Assembly: GCA_031256825.1 (NCBI GenBank)
Contig: JAIRPV010000021.1
Span: forward strand, 59,882 to 123,881
Origin: Oscillospiraceae bacterium
Lineage (GTDB): Bacteria > Bacillota > Clostridia > Oscillospirales > Acutalibacteraceae
Direction of reading: 5' to 3'
DNA length: 64,000 bases
Positions 41,944 through 50,156 of the stretch are shown here, one piece after another (position 1 is the first letter of the stretch; every line of letters starts with the position of its first letter). The notes under the pieces are model-generated. The model did no database searches. It was given only the letters and a program-made list of their open reading frames with translations, and was not told where the DNA came from. The translations under genes and the position numbers were made by a program.

Positions 41944-42806
41944 GGCAGCCGCACCCCCTCGCGCTTGAGCCGCGCCAGCTCCGCCGCAGCCTGCTCTTCG
42001 GTAAAAATTTCCGCCGAAACCGGCAGCCCCGCCGCGCGCAGGCGCTCAAAAATATCCGTTACCACCGGCACGCTCAGCCCCATTTCGCGCAGCTGGGCGG
42101 CGCGGCCGAACACCTCTGCCGCTGTGCCGCACAGGGCCGCGCGGCCCTGATGCATGACCAGAATCTGATCGGCCAGGCGGGCCACCTCTTCCATGTTGTG
42201 GGAGATGAGCAGAACGGTGCGGCCGGTTTCGCGCCGGTAGCGCAGGATCAGCTGCTGGATTTGCTCCTTGCCCGCCGGGTCAAGCCCCGCCGTGGGTTCG
42301 TCGAGCACCAGCGCCCGCGGTTCCATGGCCATTACCCCCGCGATGGCCGCGCGCCTTTTTTCGCCGCCGGATAAATCAAAGGGCGATTTGGGCAGGCAGC
42401 TTTCCGGCAGGCCAACATATTCTGCGGCGCGCAGCACGCGCGCGCGGATTTCGTCGCCGGGCAGCCCCATATTCTTTGGCCCGAACGCAATGTCTTTTTC
42501 CACCGTTTCCTCGAACATCTGGTATTCGGGGTATTGAAAACACAGCCCTACCCAGAACCGCGCCTGCCGGATCGAAGCTTTGTTTTGCCAAATATTTTTG
42601 CCGTCCACAAAAACGGCGCCGCCCGTGGGTTTGAGCAGCGCGTTCAAGTGCTGCACAAGCGTGCTCTTGCCCGAGCCGGTGTGCCCGATGATGCAAAGCA
42701 GCTGCCCGGGTTGCGCCGCAAGGTTGATTCCCTCGATGGCGGCGGGCGTTCCCTTGCCGGTGTTCGGGTATTGATAGGTCAGCGACTGGGTTTCAATGGC
42801 GTTCAT
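41940..42806 (-). CDS. ecfA2: ECF transporter ATPase A2 (EcfA')
   Basis: 288 residues from ATG 42806. Walker A IIGHTGSGKSTLVQHLN, Q-loop CFQYPEYQMFEETVEKDIAF, signature FDLSGGEKRRAAIAG, Walker B LVLDEPTAGLDP, switch His in LLISHNMEEVARLAD. The YPEYQ sequence is typical of EcfA2. Forms the ATPase pair with EcfA1. Start overlaps the stop of the unknown gene upstream. Confidence 0.95.
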   Translation of the reverse strand: MNAIETQSLTYQYPNTGKGTPAAIEGINLAAQPGQLLCIIGHTGSGKSTLVQHLNALLKPTGGAVFVDGKNIWQNKASIRQARFWVGLCFQYPEYQMFEETVEKDIAFGPKNMGLPGDEIRARVLRAAEYVGLPESCLPKSPFDLSGGEKRRAAIAGVMAMEPRALVLDEPTAGLDPAGKEQIQQLILRYRRETGRTVLLISHNMEEVARLADQILVMHQGRAALCGTAAEVFGRAAQLREMGLSVPVVTDIFERLRAAGLPVSAEIFTEEQAAAELARLKREGVRLP

Positions 42807-43351
42807 TGGGTTCCTTTCTTGTTGTCCTGATCCATGTCCGGCGGCATATGCCGCAGCCAAACCTGCGCCTCAATGTACTCGTATTCCGGCGCCATATCGG
42901 CGAGCAGTTGATCGGCGCTGCGCGCCGCTAGCAGCTCCAGCAACCGGGATTTGGTCAGGAGCGTAAGGTCTCTGTCCGCCAGCGCAACGCTGTCTCCGAG
43001 CGTAAAGCTGATGCGGGCGTCGTCAAACTGCTCCAGCGAAAAGCGCTTGTATGCCGTGCAGTCAAAGTTGTGACCCAGGTTTTTAATCGCGCGGGCGCTT
43101 TTTATCGCAAGATAAATGGGATGGCGCGTTTGCGGCCTGCCGCCCGCCGCCCGGAACGCGCGCCAAAGCAGCCTTTCCACACGTCTGCGCCGCTTCCAGT
43201 ACCACCGCAGCGGCGGCCCGAAGCGCTTATGGGCAACGCAGGGAAACGCTTCATAGCATTCTTTCGCCAGCGCGAAGGCCTTGCGGCGGGGCAATCTGGT
43301 CAGGCTTTGCAGCGGCGCTGCGCCGGCCCGATAAAAATACAGCAGTTCCAT
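42803..43351 (-). CDS. Unknown protein encoded inside the ecf operon
   Basis: 182 residues, very basic in the first half (FGPPLRWYWKRRRRVERLLW) and more acidic at the end. No membrane segment and no motif I recognise. It lies between ecfA1 and ecfA2, which are usually adjacent, and its stop overlaps the ecfA2 start (ATGA), so it is translated from the same message. A role connected with the transporter or its RNA is possible but only inferred from position. Confidence 0.75.
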   Translation of the reverse strand: MELLYFYRAGAAPLQSLTRLPRRKAFALAKECYEAFPCVAHKRFGPPLRWYWKRRRRVERLLWRAFRAAGGRPQTRHPIYLAIKSARAIKNLGHNFDCTAYKRFSLEQFDDARISFTLGDSVALADRDLTLLTKSRLLELLAARSADQLLADMAPEYEYIEAQVWLRHMPPDMDQDNKKGTQ

Positions 43352-43382
43352 TGGCGCTGCTCCTTGTGCGGCGTTCTCAATT

Positions 43383-44222
43383 CTACCGGAACGCTTCCAA
43401 AATTGCCGCCGCGCACTCTTCTTCCGTTAAAATCCCCCTGGGCAGCTGCGGAAAATCCTCGCGCAGCAAGCGCGCCAGCCCGGCCGGTGCGGGCAGCGAC
43501 AACCCCGCCGTTCGCAGCGTTTCTTCCTGCGCAAACACATCGCGCGGCGCGCCCTGCGCCAGCAAACGGCCTTCGTGCATCACCAGCACGCGGTCGGCCT
43601 GCGCGGCTTCTTCCATAAAATGCGTGATGAGCAATACGGTCAGACCCCGCTCGCGGTTGAGCGCCCGAACGGATTGCATCACTTCGGTGCGGCCGCGCGG
43701 ATCGAGCATGGCGGTGGATTCATCCAGAATGATCACATCGTTGTGCAGCGCCAGCACGCCCGCAATGGCCACGCGCTGCTTTTGCCCGCCAGAAAGTTTG
43801 TGCGGCTCCGCCTCCCGCAGCTCATACATACCAACGGCGCGCAGCGATTCGTCCACCCGCCGCCGCAATTCTTCCTGCGGCACGCAGAGATTTTCGGGGC
43901 CGAAAGCAACGTCGTCTTCCACCGTTGCGGCGATGATCTGGTTGTCGGGGTTTTGGAAGACCATGCCCACGCGACGGCGGATTTCGAACAGCAAATTTTC
44001 GTTGGCGGTGTCCATTCCGGCCGCCAGCACCCGCCCTTCCTGCGGAATCAGAAGCCCGTTGCACAGCTTTGCCGCGGTGGATTTCCCCGAGCCGTTGCGG
44101 CCCACCATGGCCACGAACTCGCCGGGCGAAACCGCAAAGCAAAGCCCCTGCACGGCGGATTCCGCTCCATCCTCCGTGGCGTAGGAGTAGCTGACGTTTT
44201 GGAATTCGATGATGGGGTTCAT
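43383..44222 (-). CDS. ecfA1: ECF transporter ATPase A1
   Basis: 279 residues from ATG 44222 with AAGGAG upstream. FQNVSYSYATEDG, Walker A MVGRNGSGKSTAAKLCNGLL, FQNPDNQIIAATVEDDVAFG, PHKLSGGQKQRVAIAG, Walker B VIILDESTAMLDP and THFMEEA identify EcfA1. First gene of the operon, with promoter at 44272-44300. Confidence 0.95.
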   Translation of the reverse strand: MNPIIEFQNVSYSYATEDGAESAVQGLCFAVSPGEFVAMVGRNGSGKSTAAKLCNGLLIPQEGRVLAAGMDTANENLLFEIRRRVGMVFQNPDNQIIAATVEDDVAFGPENLCVPQEELRRRVDESLRAVGMYELREAEPHKLSGGQKQRVAIAGVLALHNDVIILDESTAMLDPRGRTEVMQSVRALNRERGLTVLLITHFMEEAAQADRVLVMHEGRLLAQGAPRDVFAQEETLRTAGLSLPAPAGLARLLREDFPQLPRGILTEEECAAAILEAFR

Positions 44223-44271
44223 GTACGCTCCTTCGCTGATGATGTATCCTGATGCTGAAAATATATTTCTT

Positions 44272-44300
44272 ATTTTACCTGTTTGCGGGAAGAATGTCAA
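44272..44300 (-). promoter_or_regulatory. Promoter of the ecf operon
   Basis: - strand TTGACA (44295-44300), 17 bases, TAAAAT (44272-44277). Confidence 0.85.
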
Positions 44301-44366
44301 GCGTTTTCCGCATGATTGCAGCGGATTGTCAGCGGATATGTCTTTGCGCGGCAACGAATTTGATTT

Positions 44367-45254
44367 TCATCGATCCGCCTCCCCGATCCAAATCGCGGTT
44401 GAGCCGCATGGCAGCGCCAGCCCGGTGGCCTCTACAGGCAGGCCGATCTCGCCGCAGGTCACATGCCCGCCCAAGGTTGGAATCAAAACGCGGCCCAGCA
44501 GGTATTGCATCACCGACGGGGAAAGCTCGGCGGAATAGGAGTTGAGCAGCAGCAGCCCGGAAGGGGCCAGCAGCTGCGCGCAAAGCGCGATCAGGCCATC
44601 CAGTTCATCCGTGAGTTTCCATACTTCGCCGCCGGGCCCCCGGCCATAAGAAGGCGGATCGAGCAGGATGATATCGTATCGGCTGCCCCGGCGCAGTTCC
44701 CGCTGCGCAAACTTGCCGCAGTCTTCCACAATCCAGCGCACGGGCCGCTGCGCCAGCCCGCTGAGCGCTGCGTTATCCCGCGCGCGCTGCACCATGCCCT
44801 TTGCCGCGTCAACATGCGTCACATGCGCTCCGGCGGCAAGGCAGGCGAGCGTTGCCCCGCCGGTGTAGGCAAACAGGTTCAGCGCTTTTAACGGCTTGTC
44901 CGCTTTTGCAATCCGCGCCGCCAGCAGCTCCCAGTTGGCCGCCTGTTCGGGGAACAGCCCCGTATGTTTGAACCCCATCAGTTTCAGGCCAAAGCGCAGG
45001 GCCGTTCCGTCCGGCAGCGCGTAACGCAGCGGGAACTCCTCCGGCATGGGTCGCAGCCGCTCCCATTGCCCGCCGCCCGCGCTGGAGCGCAGGTAGCGAG
45101 CGTGGGCGCTGCGCCAAAGGGGGTGCGTGCGGCCGCCGCGCCAGATGACCTGCGGATCGGGCCGGATCAGCAAATATTCGCCCCAGCGCTCCAGGCGTTC
45201 GCCGTCGGCGCAGTCGAGTAGGGCATATTCTTGCCAGCAATCGGCAACTCGCAT
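44367..45254 (-). CDS. RlmI/RlmK-like rRNA (cytosine-C5) methyltransferase family protein
   Basis: 295 residues. A short N-terminal segment precedes GLKLMGFKHTGLFPEQAANW, then NLFAYTGGATLACLAAGAHVTHVDAAKGMV (motif I), IVEDCGKFAQRELRRGSRYDI and LLDPPSYGRG, the NPPF/DPPS motif. That combination is seen in class I methyltransferases of the YccW/RlmI group without the PUA domain. Target unknown; rRNA is likely. ATG overlaps the glmM stop (TAATG), so translation is coupled. GAAAGG in glmM serves as ribosome site. Confidence 0.85.
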   Translation of the reverse strand: MRVADCWQEYALLDCADGERLERWGEYLLIRPDPQVIWRGGRTHPLWRSAHARYLRSSAGGGQWERLRPMPEEFPLRYALPDGTALRFGLKLMGFKHTGLFPEQAANWELLAARIAKADKPLKALNLFAYTGGATLACLAAGAHVTHVDAAKGMVQRARDNAALSGLAQRPVRWIVEDCGKFAQRELRRGSRYDIILLDPPSYGRGPGGEVWKLTDELDGLIALCAQLLAPSGLLLLNSYSAELSPSVMQYLLGRVLIPTLGGHVTCGEIGLPVEATGLALPCGSTAIWIGEADR

Positions 45255-46636
45255 TATATCAGCCTTTCTTCAATCACTTCCGCCAGCTCTTGCGCCAGGC
45301 GTCGAATGATCTCTTCGTTGCGCCCTTCCAGCATAACCCGGATGAGCGGCTCCGTGCCGGAAACGCGCACGAGCACCCGCCCCGCTTCCCCCAGCTCCGC
45401 TTCGGCCCGCCGGGTTGCCAGCTGAATCTCCGGATCCGTGTGGCAGCGCAGCTTGCCCAGATTCGATACTTTTACGTTGATCATCACCTGCGGAAACCGC
45501 TCCATCTCGGCAGCCAGCGCCGAAAGGGGCCTGCCGCTTTTGCGCATCACTTCCAGCAGCTGCAAGGCGGTCAGCTGCCCGTCGCCTGTGGCGGCAAAAT
45601 CGCTGAAGATGATGTGCCCGCTTTGTTCGCCGCCCAGGTTGCAGCCGCCGGCCAGCATTGCCTCAAGAACATAGCGGTCGCCCACGGCGGTGATTTCCCG
45701 GGCAATGCCGCAGCGGCCGCAGAATTCATGGAAGCCCAGATTGGTCATCACCGTTACCACGGCGCAGTCGCGCTTGAGCCGCCCTTCGGCCTTCCAGGCC
45801 TTCGCGCAGATGGCCATGATTTGGTCTCCGTCCACCAGGCCGCCGTTCTCGTCCACGGCCAGCAGGCGATCGGCGTCGCCGTCGAACGCGAAGCCCACGC
45901 TGATATCTTCGTTGCCGCGCACATAGGTTTGCAGCTGTTCCATATGCGTCGAGCCGCAGTGCGCGTTGATGTTTTCGCCGTCGGGCGCGGCGCTGAGCAG
46001 ATCATACGCAAAGCCCAAATCGCTGAACAGGCGCGGCGCGGTGACGCTTGCGGATCCATTGGAACAATCCAGCGCCAGGCGGCGCACGCCCTGTTCGCGC
46101 AATTTTGCCGAAAGCGTCGCGGGAACGGTTGCCCGCAAATGCCGCAGATAATCGGGCACAGCGGCTTCCCCCGCAAGGCAGCGGCCAACGCGCCCCCCGA
46201 TGACCACAGGCGGCGGCTCCGTTTCGTCCAGAATAATGCCCTCGATGGTTTCTTCCAGCTCGTCGGGCAATTTGGTTCCCAGGCGCGAAAACAGCTTGAT
46301 GCCGTTGAACTCGCAGGGGTTGTGGCTGGCCGAGACCATCGCCCCGCCCTGGCAGCCCCAGAGGGGGATCAAATGCGCCACGGCAGGGGTGGGCACAACG
46401 CCGGCCATAACGGCGTCAACCCCCACGGAATTCAGCCCCGCCGCCAGGGCGTTGGCCAGCATAGGCGACGACGCGCGGGTATCCATGCCGACCAGCACTT
46501 GCGGGCGAACGCCGCTGCCGGCTTGCAGTTCCGGCTGCGCGCAGGCCCATGCCCGGCCGATTTTGATGGCCAGCTCGCAGCTGAGTTCCGTGTTCGCAAC
46601 GCCGCGCGCGCCGTCGGTGCCAAACAATCGCGCCAT
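45254..46636 (-). CDS. glmM: Phosphoglucosamine mutase
   Basis: 460 residues, ARLFGTDGARGVANTELS at the start. The phosphoserine loop is SASHNP (Ser104), the metal loop is FAFDGDADRL, the sugar loop GGEQSGHIIF and the phosphate loop RVSGTEPLIRVM. It converts glucosamine 6-phosphate to glucosamine 1-phosphate for cell-wall precursors. Followed without a gap by the RlmI-like gene and preceded by a phosphatase gene. Confidence 0.97.
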   Translation of the reverse strand: MARLFGTDGARGVANTELSCELAIKIGRAWACAQPELQAGSGVRPQVLVGMDTRASSPMLANALAAGLNSVGVDAVMAGVVPTPAVAHLIPLWGCQGGAMVSASHNPCEFNGIKLFSRLGTKLPDELEETIEGIILDETEPPPVVIGGRVGRCLAGEAAVPDYLRHLRATVPATLSAKLREQGVRRLALDCSNGSASVTAPRLFSDLGFAYDLLSAAPDGENINAHCGSTHMEQLQTYVRGNEDISVGFAFDGDADRLLAVDENGGLVDGDQIMAICAKAWKAEGRLKRDCAVVTVMTNLGFHEFCGRCGIAREITAVGDRYVLEAMLAGGCNLGGEQSGHIIFSDFAATGDGQLTALQLLEVMRKSGRPLSALAAEMERFPQVMINVKVSNLGKLRCHTDPEIQLATRRAEAELGEAGRVLVRVSGTEPLIRVMLEGRNEEIIRRLAQELAEVIEERLI

Positions 46637-46676
46637 AAAATACCCCCATAAAAATCGTCCGGCCGCTTCTGCGGCG

Positions 46677-47228
46677 CTATATCTCCCCGTATCGCAGTTC
46701 GCAGTTGTCCAAAGAAAACGTCATGAATTCCTGTGCCGTCATGCTGCGAAAATAGGTTTCTATCATGCGGCAGACCCAGCCGTGGGCCACAAGAAATACC
46801 GTTTGATTGGCATACCGCGCATGGATGTCTTCCAGCGCGCCATATACCCTGTGCGCCAGTTGTAGCTGCGATTCCCCCGTTGCGCCCACCCGTTTGGGGA
46901 ACTCCTGCGCGTCGGCCCGCAAGGTGGTGTGGAACATCTCCAGCGTGGGGAAACTGGTTCCTTCATAAGAACCGAGGTTGCACTCGTATAACCGCTCGTG
47001 AACCACAAGCGGCGCCCGAAGCCGCTCAGAGAGTATCTGGGCCGTCTGCCGCGCCCGCAGCAGCGGCGAGCTGACGATCACGTCGATGGGTTCCAGCAGC
47101 GCCGCTTTTTCGGCCAGCTCCCTTGCCTGCTGAACGCCCGTTTCGTTGAGCGGGTTATCGGTCAGCCCCTGAACGCGCCTGCGCAGGTTCCAGTCGGTTT
47201 GGCCGTGCCGGGCATAATAAAGTTTCAT
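46677..47228 (-). CDS. Histidine phosphatase family protein
   Basis: 183 residues. RHG motif in YYARHGQTDWNLRRRVQG, VSSPLLRARQTAQIL, and the second His in FLVAHGWVCRMI are present. Phosphoglycerate-mutase-like phosphatase, cytosolic; substrate unknown. It may be cotranscribed with glmM, which starts 41 bases downstream. Confidence 0.92.
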   Translation of the reverse strand: MKLYYARHGQTDWNLRRRVQGLTDNPLNETGVQQARELAEKAALLEPIDVIVSSPLLRARQTAQILSERLRAPLVVHERLYECNLGSYEGTSFPTLEMFHTTLRADAQEFPKRVGATGESQLQLAHRVYGALEDIHARYANQTVFLVAHGWVCRMIETYFRSMTAQEFMTFSLDNCELRYGEI

Positions 47229-47278
47229 AAAAAACGCCCTCTTTCAGTATACTGCGATTTGCCCGGAATATGAATTGG

Positions 47279-48349
47279 TTACAGTTCCAGGCTCAGCTGT
47301 TCGCTTTGCCCCGCGTTATTTTGCGGCCGGCTTCCCGCGGCGTCGGCGTTTTCGCGGAAGGGAAGCCCCAAATGCGCGTAGGCTGCGGGCGTGGCGATGC
47401 GCCCCCGCGGCGTGCGCCCCAAAAAGCCGATTTGCATCAGGTATGGCTCATAAACGTCCTCAATGGTCACCGATTCTTCGCCTACGGCGGCGGCCAGGGT
47501 TTCCAGCCCAACAGGCCCGCCGTTGTATTGCGCGATCATCACCTGCAACAGGCGGCGGTCAATCAGATCCAGCCCCAGCTCGTCGATTTCCATGCTGCCC
47601 AGCGCCGTCTGGGCGGCCTCTGTGGTGATGACCCCCGTGCCCAGCACCTGCGCAAAGTCGCGCGCGCGCTTGAGCAGCCGGTTGGCAATGCGCGGCGTGC
47701 CCCGCGAGCGGCTGGCCAGTTCCAGCGAACCATCCATGTCGATGGGGATGCCGAGGATGCCCGCGCTGCGGCGCACAATCAGCCCCAGTTGCTGCGGGGT
47801 ATAAAGCTCCAGGCGCAAAATTACGCCGAAGCGATCGCGCAGGGGCGCGCTGAGCTGCCCGGCCCGCGTGGTTGCGCCAATGAGCGTAAAATGCGGCAGA
47901 TCCAGCCGGATGGAGCGGGCCGAAGGCCCTTTGCCAATGATGATGTCGAGAACATGGTCTTCCATGGCGGGGTACAGCACTTCTTCCACCGCGCGCGAAA
48001 GCCGGTGGATTTCGTCGATAAAAAGCACGTCGCTTTCGCTCAGGTTGGTCAGCAGCGCGGCCAGGTCGCCTGGTTTTTCAATAGCGGGGCCGGAAGTGAC
48101 GCGGAAGTTAACCCCCATCTCGTTGGCGACAATGCCCGCCAATGTGGTTTTGCCCAGCCCCGGCGGGCCGTATAGCAGCACATGATCAAGGGCCTCGCCC
48201 CTGCCCCGCGCCGCCTGAATATAAACCGCCAGGTTCTCTTTCGCCTTGTCCTGCCCTATGTATTCCCGCAGGGTTTTGGGCCGCAGCGAAAGCTCGATGT
48301 CGGCGTCCTGCTGGGTCAGCTCCGGGGTTAGCTCGCGTTCGTCGTTCAT
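47279..48349 (-). CDS. ruvB: Holliday junction branch migration helicase RuvB
   Basis: 356 residues from ATG 48349 with AAGGAG upstream. [20 protein letters not shown], Walker [14 protein letters not shown], Walker [16 protein letters not shown], sensor [18 protein letters not shown] and the C-terminal winged helix [20 protein letters not shown] are diagnostic. Forms hexameric rings on RuvA-bound junctions. Separated from ruvA by three coupled genes. Confidence 0.98.
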   Translation of the reverse strand: MNDERELTPELTQQDADIELSLRPKTLREYIGQDKAKENLAVYIQAARGRGEALDHVLLYGPPGLGKTTLAGIVANEMGVNFRVTSGPAIEKPGDLAALLTNLSESDVLFIDEIHRLSRAVEEVLYPAMEDHVLDIIIGKGPSARSIRLDLPHFTLIGATTRAGQLSAPLRDRFGVILRLELYTPQQLGLIVRRSAGILGIPIDMDGSLELASRSRGTPRIANRLLKRARDFAQVLGTGVITTEAAQTALGSMEIDELGLDLIDRRLLQVMIAQYNGGPVGLETLAAAVGEESVTIEDVYEPYLMQIGFLGRTPRGRIATPAAYAHLGLPFRENADAAGSRPQNNAGQSEQLSLEL

Positions 48350-48375
48350 ACGGGGGCTCCTTTTGCAAAGCTGTA

Positions 48376-48747
48376 TTATTTTGCGCAAAGGCAGAACGGA
48401 TGGCCTTCCGGGTCAAGCATTGTCACAAATTGCTTGCCGCCGTATTGCGCCGCCGGTTTTGCCGCGCCCAGTCGCAGGGCCTCCGCCACAGCGGCGGCCA
48501 GATCGTCAACCTGAAAGTTAAAGTGCATCTGCTTTTGCTGTTCGCCGGGCCGTTCCGGCCAAACCGGCGGGGCATAGGCAAAGTCGCAGGGCATAAACAA
48601 AATGGCAAGGCCGGGTTCGGCCACCAGCGCCGGGCAGCCCCAAAGCGTCTGCCGCTCCCAGCCGGTCAGCGCGGCGTAAAATTCCCTTGTGCGCGGCGGA
48701 TCGGCGCAGTCGATGGAAATATCACCGATACAAAAGCCTGTCATCAT
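48376..48747 (-). CDS. VOC-family (glyoxalase-like) protein
   Basis: 123 residues from ATG 48747, GGAGG six bases upstream. [20 protein letters not shown] and ALTGWE open the VOC fold; [20 protein letters not shown] and [15 protein letters not shown] complete the second beta-alpha-beta unit. Likely a metal-dependent dioxygenase/lyase or a resistance protein; substrate unknown. Its start overlaps the QueG-like stop by four bases. Confidence 0.88.
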   Translation of the reverse strand: MMTGFCIGDISIDCADPPRTREFYAALTGWERQTLWGCPALVAEPGLAILFMPCDFAYAPPVWPERPGEQQKQMHFNFQVDDLAAAVAEALRLGAAKPAAQYGGKQFVTMLDPEGHPFCLCAK

Positions 48748-49442
48748 GGCCGTTCCTCCAAATATCTTCTGGTATAGGGGCAAACCGCAATGCACTTGCC
48801 GCAAACAGTGATATCCACGCCGAACCCCCGCATGGCCCGTTCCCGGGCTGTCGAGCGGCAAGCGGCGGCGTTGAAAAACGCTTCGCGCGGCAAATCAACC
48901 CGCCAGTTTTTTCCCAAGATAGCCCCCGCCGGGCAGGCTTGCGCGCAGATTGCGCAGGCCCCGCAGCGGCTTTTGTCAACAGGCGCGGCAAAGCGAAGCG
49001 GCGCATCCGTCAGAATCGTCGAAATGCGCACCATGCACCCGTATTCCTCCGTTACCAGCAGGGCGCTTTTTCCAATCCAGCCAAGGCCTGCGCGGGTGGC
49101 CGCCGTTTTGTGGGGCAGCGGCGTATCCAGCTGCGTTTCGTTCTGCGCCACCAGCGCGCGGGTCTGCGCAACGGCTTGCCAGCCGCGATCGCCCAGCCAG
49201 CGCGCGCCCGCTTCCACTATTCTGTCGAGCGTTTCGTTGAGGGCGTTATATTGGTCATAATATGCCCGCGTCGGCAGCGCGGCAATGCCGCGAATGACGT
49301 CTTTTGGATATTTCACCGCCACAGAAACGCCCGCGGGCAAGCCGCGCCGGGGTTCCGGCGGCAGCGCTCGCAGGTCGCCCGCGGCGGCCAAATCAGCGCC
49401 TTGCGCGCGAAGATATGCCAGCAGTTCTTCCGTCAGCACCAT
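48744..49442 (-). CDS. QueG-like protein with double 4Fe-4S domain
   Basis: 232 residues. The C-terminal half binds two 4Fe-4S clusters: CGACAICAQACPAG and CGKCIAVCPYT plus an intervening Cys (NAAACRST). The N-terminal half resembles the epoxyqueuosine reductase core (HKTAATRAGLGWIGKSALLVT, EYGCMVRISTILTD), but the protein lacks the C-terminal HEAT-like region of true QueG (usually over 300 residues). Probably a short relative with unknown substrate. GAAGGAGGGG upstream of ATG 49442. Confidence 0.85.
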   Translation of the reverse strand: MVLTEELLAYLRAQGADLAAAGDLRALPPEPRRGLPAGVSVAVKYPKDVIRGIAALPTRAYYDQYNALNETLDRIVEAGARWLGDRGWQAVAQTRALVAQNETQLDTPLPHKTAATRAGLGWIGKSALLVTEEYGCMVRISTILTDAPLRFAAPVDKSRCGACAICAQACPAGAILGKNWRVDLPREAFFNAAACRSTARERAMRGFGVDITVCGKCIAVCPYTRRYLEERP

Positions 49443-49552
49443 AGATCCCCTCCTTCGTTCGCCGCCCTGCGCAAAAGGCTGCCTTTCATGCAGGCGGAAT
49501 TGTTGTGGAATTCCAGCGCCCAGAAAGCGGAAGGATCCGGCGCGCAGTTCAT
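49433..49552 (-). CDS. Possible 39-residue coupled small ORF between ruvA and the QueG-like gene
   Basis: The ATG (49550-49552) shares ATGA with the ruvA stop and AGGGGG lies about six bases before it. It reads MNCAPDPSAFWALEFHNNSA, then CMKGSLLRRAANEGG, and ends inside the QueG-like start, overlapping it by ten bases. No family known. Its position, ribosome site and overlap on both sides suggest translation; its short length makes chance quite possible. Confidence 0.4.
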   Translation of the reverse strand: MNCAPDPSAFWALEFHNNSACMKGSLLRRAANEGGDLWC

Positions 49553-50142
49553 CCCATTCCCCCTAAGTTCTTCAACGCGTGGCGGATTTTCTCCTGCGTC
49601 GTGGCGGCGTCGTCCATCCCGCGCAGGGCAAGCAGCGCTTCGGCCTGCTGATACCCCAGGGCAAGCAGCGCGGCCAGGGCTTCGCTGTCGGGTGGAAGGA
49701 TGGCGGATGCGGGCGCGTTGCCGGCTTGCGGGCCGTGTCCAAAGCCCGGCAGTTTATCTTTGAGCTCCAGCACCAGCCGCTGCGCCAGTTTTGGGCCAAC
49801 GCCCTGCGCGCGGGTGATGCTTTTCGCGTCGCCCGCGGCGACGAAGTATCCCAGCTGCTCCGGGGTGAACGCCGAAAGCAGGGCAAGCGCCGCCTTTGGG
49901 CCAACGCCGGTAACGGCAATCAGCAGCCGGAAGCAGCCCAGTTCCGCGCGGGTGGCAAAGCCAAACAGCTCCAGCGCGTCCTCGCGGACATTCAAGTGCG
50001 TATAAAGCGTGGCGCGCTCGCCCGGTTTCAGCTCCCGCAGCGTGTGGGCCGTCGCGGCGCACGCAAACGCCACGCCGTGGCACTCGATGGCCAGCGCGCT
50101 CTCTTCTATGTGAATGATTTGCCCGGTCAGGGAGTAAAACAT
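49549..50142 (-). CDS. ruvA: Holliday junction branch migration protein RuvA
   Basis: 197 residues. FYSLTGQIIHIEESALAIEC opens the OB fold; LLIAVTGVGPKAALALLSAF and AQGVGPKLAQRLVLELKDKL are the two helix-hairpin-helix motifs; the C-terminal three-helix RuvB-binding domain is EALAALLALGYQQAEALLAL. Binds the four-way junction. 14 bases after the condensation-like gene. Confidence 0.96.
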   Translation of the reverse strand: MFYSLTGQIIHIEESALAIECHGVAFACAATAHTLRELKPGERATLYTHLNVREDALELFGFATRAELGCFRLLIAVTGVGPKAALALLSAFTPEQLGYFVAAGDAKSITRAQGVGPKLAQRLVLELKDKLPGFGHGPQAGNAPASAILPPDSEALAALLALGYQQAEALLALRGMDDAATTQEKIRHALKNLGGMG

Positions 50143-50156
50143 AACGCGCCCCCATT

